Source: Rhynchopus sp. YZ270_cl-10 (Eukaryota > Euglenozoa > Diplonemea > Diplonemida > Diplonemidae). From it: DNA of 64,000 bases. Shown in pieces: positions 40,651 to 49,900 of this stretch. A program made the position numbers and the translations under genes. The stretch covers positions 310,001 through 374,000 of the forward strand of contig OZ037918.1 of assembly GCA_964035575.1 (NCBI GenBank). Direction: 5' to 3'. Numbering within the stretch: position 1 is the first letter of the stretch; each line of letters starts with the position of its first letter. The notes beneath the pieces are model-generated. The model was not told where the DNA came from, ran no database searches, and saw only the letters and a program-made list of their open reading frames with translations.

Positions 40651-41494
40651 GCATACTGTGCAGGCGAGCCGTTTTTAGGCGAGTTTTTCGTTTTCCTGAT
40701 TTTCAGGAAAAACTCGCCAAAAACTCGCCCTACTCGCCCATTACTCGCCTATTACTCGCCAAAACTCGCCAAAAACTCGCCAAAACTCGCCAAAACTCGC
40801 CTAAACTCGCCAAAAACTCGCCTAAACTCGCCCACATTTGGGTGCAAATCCTGGTGCACATACGCACCTTGGGGGTGAAAATGTGCACCAGGATGTGAAA
40901 ATGGAGGGCGGGGGTGACTGATGACAACATGCCACTCGAAAACACACAAAAAAATTGAAATTGTGTCACTTGTACGTCTAAAGGCAACCATGTCACGGCA
41001 GTGGCTGACAGGCATGTATGTAAACATTTGCTCCAGGGGAAGATCCAAGCGTGCCATAGATCCCGGGGGACAAGACGTGCTACAATCCGGAGGATGACGA
41101 AGACATGAGCCGGGGCTACACTCGCTATACAACAATGTCCTCGTCATGCCGGTAAATGGCAACCCTGCAGGCCACCCCTTGGCGGTATTCCACCACGACT
41201 ACATCGCACCCATCTGTGCAAGCTTCATGGATCCGCAGAAGCTACAGCTGGACTGGTGGTACTGGTTGTGGAAGCCTACAAAGCAAACTGTAGAGGTCTT
41301 GTTCAAGTGGAACGAAAAAATTTTTCTCTTCAAAACTCAAATTTCCGTCATATTTTCGTGTGTACACTTTTCCCAAGGTAAAATCCCTACCAAAAAAAAA
41401 AAAACTCGCCAAAACTCGCCCCCCAAAAATGGGCGAGTTTTAGGCGAGTTTTTGGCGAGTAGGCGAGTTTTTTTTACTCGCCCGCACAGTATGC
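40651..41494. mobile_element. CTAG-flanked element with CTCGCC repeats
   Basis: Ends GCATACTGTGCAGGCGAG and CTCGCCCGCACAGTATGC are inverted repeats, and CTAG lies on both sides (40647-40650, 41495-41498); read as CCTAGG, the flank could be a 6-bp duplication. Subterminal arrays of AAAACTCGCC at 40714-40833 and 41398-41490 are inverted relative to each other. The centre holds a plus-strand coding-like piece (NGNPAGHPLAVFHHDYIAPI, LDWWYWLWKPTK) of unknown family. This looks like a non-autonomous DNA element with captured or leftover coding sequence. Confidence 0.7.
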
Positions 41495-41516
41495 CTAGGG
41501 GGGGGGGGGGGGGGGG

Positions 41517-43092
41517 TAGGGGCCGCAGTCCCCTAAGGAAATTATGTAACAATAATTATTTCGTCATTTTTTGGGCATCTAGTGGGCACCTCAGGGTGTG
41601 TCTGACACCCAAAATAGGTTTCCGGGGCAGTGTGACCCAGAATTTCATGGTTTGGCACCTCAGAAAGTGAAAAAAGTGTGAAAAAATAGGATTTTCAGCC
41701 CTTTTGGCCATTTGGGGCAAAATGGCCAATTTTGGCACATTTTTTGCTTTGTGGGGGTACTTGGGGCTATTTCACCCCCAAAACCACTCAGAACATGTTC
41801 TAGGCACCTATTTTCAACCACAATTACCCATACAGGGGGGTATTCCGCTCAAGAAATGGTTTTGTTGGGGTTATTTTCAGCAAATTTTCACAAAGTTTCA
41901 CTAAGTTTTGCTAAGTTTCACTAAGTTTTACTAAGTTTCACTAAGTTTTGGTCAAAAAAAATGCAAAAAAAATGCAAAAAACACGAAAAATTGCACAAAA
42001 AATGGGAGGAACCGAACAAATATGTATGGTATGGCAAAAATGTGTCCTTTTTTTTGGGTGACTGATTACCAGAAACACAAAAAAAATGGAAAATAAAGCA
42101 CAAATCGGCCATTTGGGCCATTTTGGGACAAATGACCATTTTTGACCAAATTTTCAAAAAAATTGTAAAATTTCGACATCATGACAGCTGCTTGGGCACA
42201 AAACTACCCCAGGGATGTCCCGTGAGTCTATTCCGACCTGTTTTGGACACTTTAGGTACTTTTTTTGGCCGCTTTTTGGTGTTTTGAGGTCAAAATGACC
42301 CCCTGTCTACCCCCTGTCCAGGGGTCATATTCGACTCAATATTTCAAACCAAGATCGGTTCGAGGGGCCCAAAAGGGTGCAGCTCGTCGAAATCAGGCCC
42401 ACAGGACCCCTAGGAGTACGATTTCCACAGGAGAGTGACCCCAAGAGGCCTCTGGCGGCCCTAATTTGGCATTTTTTTAGCCCAAAACCGCCCCTACCCC
42501 CCTCTCTGGGGGGGAGGGCAATTTCTCACTCATTTTCCCCATTTCTAGTGCTTCTGAGTCCTCCAAAGGGTAAAAAAACGGTTCCGTTGGGTCCGCAGAC
42601 CATTTTTTGGGGGGGTACATACCAAAATTTGCACCATACCCTACTTTATGTGATGGCCAGGGGAAAAATCCTGGCCTTGGACAGGGGGTAGACAGGGGGT
42701 GGACAGGGGGTCATTTTGACCAAATTTTGGCCAAATTCACCAAAGAAAAGGCGTAAAAATGTGAAAAACAGGCGAGAATGGACTCCAAGCACGTTTTTGG
42801 GGCAAAATAGGTCTCAAATGACTCTCTGAAACATCGAATTTGGTGTTTTTTTTATGTTTTTTCATGAAAAATCGGGGTTTTGGCCAAAATGGCCAAAACC
42901 CCCAAAAAGCCAGTTTTTTGCTATTTTTTCCCATTTTTTCACATTCTAGAGTCGAATTTTCGCCCAATTTTGCCTCACAGGGTGTTTCTGACCTATTCTG
43001 GGGTGGTTCTCTGCAGGTTGTGGCCACTATACGCCAAAAAGTGGCAAAATGAATTATTGTTACATAATTTCCTTAGGGGACTGCGGCCCCTA
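41517..43092. mobile_element. G-run-flanked element with 41-bp inverted repeats
   Basis: The 1576-bp element begins TAGGGGCCGCAGTCCCCTAA and continues to GTAACAATAATT; the right end is the exact complement over about 41 bases. Runs of about 18 or more G lie immediately outside both ends, as expected if it entered a G-run and duplicated part of it. The TAGGGG terminus resembles hAT ends. Inside are GGCCATTTTGG-type repeats and CTACCCCCTGTCCAGGGG; a related GGACAGGGGGTAGACAGGGG lies near the other end. No gene is seen. Confidence 0.8.
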
Positions 43093-43272
43093 GGGGGGGG
43101 GGGGGGGGGGGGGGGTTTTGTTAAATATAAAAGAAAAATTCTCTTTATTTAAAAATAAAAGGCACTCCGTATCCAAAAACAAGTGGGATGTCTGGGGACA
43201 AAAACAAATTTTTGTGTTGGGGTGGGTGGGAGTGTTTTTTGCTAAAAGGTGGGATTAAAAAGTAAAAGAAAA

Positions 43273-43415
43273 CAAAAAGTTTATAAGATGACCCTAAGCC
43301 TCTCGTGCTTAGTCACCTTATCATATTCGTTATCGCACAGCATCAGCTGCGCTGGCTTCCACAAGTTTGTTGTCAGGGATGATTTCCCCAACCGGACTTC
43401 GTAATTTTGGCACGT
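43273..43415. mobile_element. K-family short insertion (SINE-sized) with 6-bp target duplication
   Basis: R2 copy 2 differs from copies 1 and 3 by 143 extra bases flanked by AGAAAA (43267-43272 and 43416-43421). Without them the sequence is exactly that of copy 1. The insert starts CAAAAAGTTTATAAGATGAC and contains CCTAAGCCTCTCGTGCTTAG and ATCAGCTGCGCTGG. Partial relatives lie at about 5838-5876, 7728-7765, 14362-14420, 15217-15245, 22273-22311, 26257-26302, 28316-28340 and 32143-32175, several of them in introns. I see no clear pol III boxes, so the type of element is open. The copy in unit 2 is at 57798-57940. Confidence 0.8.
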
Positions 43416-43727
43416 AGAAAATGATGTAAAACATCGAGTAGCCGTGGTCCATTTGGAATTTACCTAGATACATACAGACTGTACATAACATGTATCAGAG
43501 AGGGCGGGGGGTTTTTTTAAATATAAAAGAAAATTTCTCTTTATTTAAAAATAAAAGGCACTCCGTATCCAAAAACAAGTGGGATATCTGGGGACAAAAA
43601 TACATTTTTGTGTTGGGGTGGGTGGGAGTGTTTTTTGCTAAAAGGTAGGATTAAAAAGTAAAAGAAAATGATGTAAAACATCGAGTAGCCGTGGTCCATT
43701 TGGAATTTACATAGATACATACAGACG

Positions 43728-44100
43728 GGTTACACAAAACGTTTTTTGGGGATTGCAAAGAAGCACACACAGTGCACCTCTTTGCTTATCATGTGGTTCA
43801 AAATCAGAAAGACTTTAACTGCTCAGGGCAGGGGTGCATTTCTTCTTGCATTGGAAGAGCAGACACTTTGTTTGTACAAATCGACAACAACTGTGTCGTC
43901 GTTCTGTGCAGGCACCAGTTGATATTGAAGAGTCACCTCCTATCTTCCCGAGTGAGCAGCTGAAGACCACCGAACAATTGAAGTTCATATTCTTTCCACA
44001 TCAAAGAAGAGAAAGCACAACAATTGAAGAAAAATACATGAAAAAATGTTACTTCGGGGGCCGGGGGTCAAATACCCCGTGGTGGCTGCAGTAAATAATG
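43728..44100. repeat. R3 direct repeat, first copy
   Basis: The 373-base segment recurs at 46541-46912 with about four differences (GGGGATTG against GGGAATTG; AGAAGCAC against AGAAACAC; one G more or less). Unit 2 has the pair at 58253-58625 and 61066-61437. R3 brackets R1, the hairpin and the TTAA element. Its plus strand holds an open piece after a TGTGCAG acceptor-like site (DIEESPPIFPSEQLKTTEQL). Confidence 0.8.
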
Positions 44101-44180
44101 GTGGGTGCTGCAAGGCCGGGTGGTCATTTAATTCCCGCCAAAATAAATTATATGTTTCCTTTATTAGCTCCCCCCCAGTA

Positions 44181-44592
44181 ACTTGATACTTTCAGTGTTG
44201 TGCCATCAAGCTTCACAAGAACATAAGCAAAGCGATATGCACTGCAACATTGAAAAATAAGACATGCACAACAACAAAAACAACAATAACAACAAACCGG
44301 GGAAAACAAATTTTGAAAAGTTGAAAGACACATGTGGTGCTATAAAATGGAATCGTCGTAGCAAAACGAGAAAGTAGCATCATACATGTTGGGGCACATC
44401 AGAGATTGCGTGTCGGGTTGCACCGGCACACCACTAGCAACCTCCCGCAGTTGACCCGAGTCGCACTGCTCACGATGCGATTGAAGCGATGGGCAGTAGA
44501 GAGATGTCTTGAAAGACGGGTCCACTTCGAAGAAGGCACCCGGCCTTCAAAACCCTGTCCTACTTGAATCATGCTAAAAAAAATAACACTAA
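44181..44592. repeat. R1 direct repeat, second copy
   Basis: This is the partner of 37715-38128. Its left edge is reached after a short C-run (TTAGCTCCCCCCCAGTA). The right edge diverges just after AATAACACTAA. Confidence 0.8.
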
Positions 44593-44741
44593 AAAGTACT
44601 AGGATGTGCCGAATGTGGGAAGGGGCACGTCCGCGTCCTCCTGCACAGCCGCACATCCTACGAATAAACCAAAAAATGGAGCACAGCAAAAAGATGTGAC
44701 AAAAAAAGAGGGGGGAAAAAAAATGAAAAAAATAACTATTT

Positions 44742-44907
44742 ATTCAACGCCTTTTAGCGTGGTTTTTTTTTTTGCGATAACTTCACGCGTTTTTTTCCCA
44801 GGCGAGTGGTAGTTAATTTGCCGAGCGAAGCGAGGCAAATTGAATCCACGAGCCTGGGAAAAAAATAAGTGAAGTATCGCAAAAAAATTCGCTAAAAGGC
44901 GTTGAAT
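44742..44907. mobile_element. Hairpin element, 166 bp
   Basis: The arms ATTCAACGCCTTTTAGCG and CGCTAAAAGGCGTTGAAT begin an inverted repeat that continues through TGCGATAACTTCAC, TTTTTTTCCCAGGC and TTTGCC to a GAGCGAAGCGAG loop. It stands only 18 bases left of the TTAA element and shares the TTTTAGCG motif with that element's ends. It may be a shortened relative. Confidence 0.75.
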
Positions 44908-44929
44908 ACGTAATTTTATTTCACGTTAA

Positions 44930-46307
44930 ATAAAGTATACGAAAGGATTTGGCACTTTTAGCGTGACTCATTTATTGTGCAATAACTAACGAGTATGTGT
45001 GCCTCCGGGTAGCTCTCATTACCCTCCCGCCAACGCTACCGGGAATCCCGCGGGACCCCTAGCTAGGCTAGCGGGACTCCAGCTGGGGGGCTGGTGGGCC
45101 TGAGGGGCTGGAGGGGGGCTAAAAAAGGCTGGAGGGTCCCTCCAGCCCTGCTACCCTCCCGCCTGATTTTGCTCGCTGGGAACCTGCAAAAACCTGGTGA
45201 ACTGGGCCCATACCCTGGTATGTGGGGTGGGATACGCATTTTCGGGGTGGCAGAACCATGTGTGAGCCACAGGGTGGTGCACGTGTGACCCCATGCAGTA
45301 CCACACAACTCACGTTTTTACACACACAACAACGGCATATAGCATGTAACGCACACAGTACGTAGCCTACACCGCGTGTACGCATAGCGCGTAGCGTGTG
45401 GTCGGGTTCGGAAAGCTGCCTCAACGGTACACAAAGCTACATCCCGACCTCTCGCCACCCTCAGTGTCCCGACACCTCGGGTTCTAGCGGGAGGCGGGAA
45501 ATGGCTGTCGTGCAAGAGCGAGACATTCAGAAGATCCCCGCCCATCACAGAATATCATGCCAGCCACCACCTTCCTCACAATGAAGTAAAGGGGGTGGTG
45601 TGTCCTTCGCCTTGATAGGTAATGAAGGAGTCGATTTCTTGTTTCGTGAGTGCAGAGTGCGTTGGACTGTCGTGTCGGTAGCCGTCTGATGTTGCTTCAA
45701 GAGACACACGAGCCTCGGAAACTGGTCTTGCAGTTGCACCCCATACTTCCTCGCCAATATGCTGCTCAGCTTACTGAACGCTGTCCATTACGACAATTTG
45801 TACGTGAGATCGTCACGGAGATACACTATGCACGAAACGAAGTCGGCTTCCGTGGGCATACCGTCAGGCTTGCCAATGAATTCCATAAACAGCGGTCCCA
45901 TTCACGGACGTACGGTGTCGACAATGCCAGTCCTTCAGCAAAACCACTGTGGTGCTTGTCCATCTCCTGTCGGAGGACCGTTTGCGTCTTACATCCTTCA
46001 GCATGTTGCATGTGTCAAAAAAAAAATGGGAAAAGGGCAAAAAATTTTCGAAATTTTCAATTTTTAGGCGGGTGGTGGAGCAGGATGTGCCAAAATTTAG
46101 CGTGAAGTTATCGCCAAAAAAAAAACCCTGTTTTAGCGTGAAAAAAACAAAAATAAAATCACGCTCTGAAGGAATTGCAGTGAAAAAAAGTGAAAAAGCG
46201 TGAAATAAAGTTCAATTAGCGTGGTTTTTATTGCGAAAAAAAACACGGCGTGAAATTATCATTAAAAAGAATCACGCTAAAAGTGCCAAATCCTTCGTAT
46301 ACTTTAT
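44930..46307. mobile_element. TTAA-flanked DNA element with 36-bp inverted repeats
   Basis: TTAA lies on both sides (44926-44929 and 46308-46311). The ends are inverted repeats: ATAAAGTATACGAAAGGATT continuing to GCACTTTTAGCGTGA, with a one-base indel between them. A TTAA duplication is the mark of piggyBac-type insertions, although the end bases differ from the usual CCY. AGCGTGA motifs recur inward of the right end (46098-46280). The interior holds GC-rich palindromic DNA (45000-45180) and minus-strand coding-like pieces (for example KYGVQLQDQFPRLVCLLKQH), broken and of unknown family. The element is 1378 bp and non-autonomous. Confidence 0.75.
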
Positions 46308-46540
46308 TTAACTGTGGAATAAAAAAAAAAAAAACTGAAAACGTCCTCGACCTCACACGACTGTGACATGAGGTCGTTGACAAAGTCTCGCGTTGCGGCA
46401 AAACAATAGCTAAGCTGTGTTGTCCTTCAACAGAAGAAAAACGCCAGAGGAAAAATCAGTAGAGAATCAGTAAAAAAAAAACACACACACACACAAACAA
46501 GAAAGTTCGATGTTCGGGATATTGAGGGGGGCGGGGGGGT

Positions 46541-46912
46541 GGTTACACAAAACGTTTTTTGGGAATTGCAAAGAAACACACACAGTGCACCTCTTTGCTT
46601 ATCATGTGGTTCAAAATCAGAAAGACTTTAACTGCTCAGGGCAGGGTGCATTTCTTCTTGCATTGGAAGAGCAGACACTTTGTTTGTACAAATCGACAAC
46701 AACTGTGTCGTCGTTCTGTGCAGGCACCAGTTGATATTGAAGAGTCACCTCCTATCTTCCCGAGTGAGCAGCTGAAGACCACCGAACAATTGAAGTTCAT
46801 ATTCTTTCCACATCAAAGAAGAGAAAGCACAACAATTGAAGAAAAATACATGAAAAAATGTTACTTCGGGGGCCGGGGGTCAAATACCCCGTGGTGGCTG
46901 CAGTAAATAATG
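46541..46912. repeat. R3 direct repeat, second copy
   Basis: This is the partner of 43728-44100. It ends 78 bases before the stop codon of the EGF/VWD/LamG-like gene. Confidence 0.8.
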
Positions 46913-46989
46913 AAACGCGAGATAAAATCTTTGTGGGACTCTTTGTTTCCGTTCCGAAATCTGCCAGTAAGCGTTCGTGCATCTCACCC

Positions 46990-49900
46990 TCACTGTGGAA
47001 TAACGACAGGCGGAATGGGCGCAACAGGTGCATCAGGCACAGAACACGTGCTCACACTCAGATGACGGATCGCACCGTCCCACTCACCATCACCCCCTGT
47101 CAAGTGGCTCCCCCGCACGTAGTTCTTCACACGTGTGCCAAACTCGGGCAGCGCCACTCCTGTCACCTGCGTCACCTGTTCGTTGTTGTGGTAGATTGTC
47201 GCCACTCCGTCCTTTGTCAATGTGAACGCCACCCACGTCCACACGTCCTCGTCTTCTGGCAATGCGACTCGCGAGTTTACATCCCGCGTGCCTTGCTGCC
47301 TGCTGCACGTCTCAAACGGGTGCGACTCAAAGCTCAGCTTCTTCGATGCGCTTCTCTGCCCGAACACGACGTTTCCCTTCGCAGCACCGTTCCCAAAGTC
47401 GATGATGCTGGCCCACTTCGTTGCACTCCGCATCTGCACACGTGCCTCAATCATGATGGCTTCGTCACCAAACGTGAGTGGGCCAATATCACTGCCTGGC
47501 TGCGCTTCCTCGACCTGCACGATCCGCCCCAGCACCTCTCCATACACACACGGGTGCTTCGCTTTCGGGAGGTTGAAGCTCCACTCAGAGGGGAGCGCAG
47601 GCGAGCGCACGAAGCAGGTGCTGAAGGTAAGGTGCTCGATGTCTCCGTTCCAGCCATCCCCGCTTCTCTTCTTCGGTGTCCTCACGTAGTTCTTCACACG
47701 AGTACCAAACTCAGGCAGCGCCACCCCACTCACCTGCGCCACCGGTTCGTTGTTGTGGTACATCGTCGCCACCCCTTCCTTAGTCAGTGTGAACGCCACC
47801 CACGTCCACACGTCCTCGTCCTCAGGCAATGCGACAGGTGAGTTCACACGCCTCCCCTGTGCTGTGCTGCACGCTTCGAAGGAATGTGTCTCAAAGCCCA
47901 GCTTCTTCGACAGCCTTCTCTGCCCGAACACGACGCTCCCCTTTGCACCGTTCCCAAAGTCGACAATACGTGCCCACTTCGTTGCACTCCGCATCCGCAC
48001 ACGCGCCTCAATCATGATGGCTTCGTCACCGAACGTCAGTGGGCCAACGTTCTCAGGCGTCAGCACCTCGCGCAACTCTACAAGCCTGCCAAGTGCCTTC
48101 CCAGGTGCACAGGGGTGCTTGTCTGACGGGAGGTGGTACGCCCACGCGGACTCTGCAAGGGCCGGTGTGTGTTTCCCCTCACGCTGACGCATGTGCTCTG
48201 CCGTCGAGCACTCACCCCGGCTGTTGCAATAGGGGCTCTCTTCAGGACAGTCCTCTGACGTGCACCGGGTCGCGCACGCATCTGCAGGCGCTACGCCCGG
48301 ACCAGGAAGTGGGTAGTGGTGTGGCTTGCAGAGGCTGCACGTCTGCGAGACGTGGTCAGGTGTCATCGTCTCGCTCGGACAGAAGCAGGACTTCTCGCTC
48401 CCCTGCTCCTTGAACATGAGCACGTCAATCATATGGTCGGCGCAGCCCTCACCTGGCACGTAGTGCAAACACGCCTCAAACAGGCACTGCGCATACCACG
48501 TACCACATGCCTTCCCTGGAGCGCAGCACTCAAGGGCATGCTCCCTTGCAGCATCCGAAGTGCATTTTGCCAGCTCTTCTGCCACCGTGGGAATGGTGGT
48601 CGTTGCCTCATCAGTGTTCAACACAGCTGCGGAACGTCCTGTCAGACACGTGTTTGTCACAGTTGAATTCTTCAGCACGTTCCCGTCCTTCGCCTCAAGA
48701 AAGAACGCACCCAGTTCTCCGTCAAGTGGCACTGGCTTCTTCTGATAAAGAACAGCCTCGACAGTAAGATAGTAGCTGAGAAGCGAGTCCCTGTCTGGCA
48801 GGAAGGTCTCATACCACACAGTGAGAAGCATTTTGACACGTCCAGCAGCGTCCAGCAGAGACACCGTCGCACCGCGTTCGTGCTGCGGTGCCTCGTAGCG
48901 CATGCTGGTGGGGAGCACTATCGAGGGCGACCACGAGGACAGGTTCATAAACGACGCTTGGCACGGTGTAGGACGAGACGTCAGTTTGACAGAAGTCTGC
49001 ATCCCTGTGTCCGTCCTCTTGAACTCGACCATGTCCCCGTTGCTCTTCTGTAGGATGGCCACGCGCTCCACACACGTCCTGCCTTTATGAAGCGTTTCGT
49101 CGCAGAAGTAGTTCCAAGTTGTCACACTCACCTCGTCATCTGTGTACGCGTAGTATCCAGAAGGGTCAGCACCATGGAAATCGTACACTTCGTTGTCAAC
49201 GTTCAAGTAATGTGGGTCACCATAAATCGATCCTTTGTTCCCGCAATCCTCGGTTGCGTTGTAGCCAGGGTCACACAGGCACTTCCCGCTGGCATCACAT
49301 TGACCATTACCATGGCAGGTGACGTCGTCGGTGCAATAAACATCGCAGTCGTGTCCGGAATAATGTGGCAGGCACTTTTGACAGTTTGTGGTATCATCAA
49401 ACCTCGGGTCACAATTGCACGGCAAGCCACTCGCTTGCTGTTTGGCGTCGTCACATGTCCCTCGTCCGTTGCATGTTGTTGACGGGTTACAGAAATGATC
49501 ACAGTTCGCCCCCATCCAGTTATCCGAACATTCGCACGACCCATCCCCTAGGCAGTCCCCATGCCCGCTGCACGTTGTCGACGGGTCGCAGAAGACACTG
49601 CAATCCGGCTTCCAATCCCTATGTTGATCGCACTGGCATGTTGCATCCGGAAGGCAGGTGCCGTGGCCATTGCACGTAGTGGCAGGGTCGCAGAAGACAC
49701 TGCAATCCGGCTTCCAATCCCAATGTTGCTCGCACAGGCACTCCCCGCTGACATCACATGCACCATGACCATGGCATGTGACGTCGTCGGTGCAATAAAC
49801 ATCACAGTCGTGTCCGTAATAATGTGGCAGGCACTTTGCACAGCTTGTGGTATCATCAAACGTCGGGTTGTCACAATTGCACTTCAAGCCACTCGCTTGC

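Noticed and set aside
45650-46105. Plus-strand frame in the TTAA element as a gene
   Set aside because: The minus strand of the same stretch is more protein-like, neither is whole, and no family is recognised.
46858-48666. Plus-strand frames opposite the EGF/VWD/LamG-like gene
   Set aside because: They are shadows caused by the G/C-rich third positions of the minus-strand gene and are full of His, Arg and Pro.
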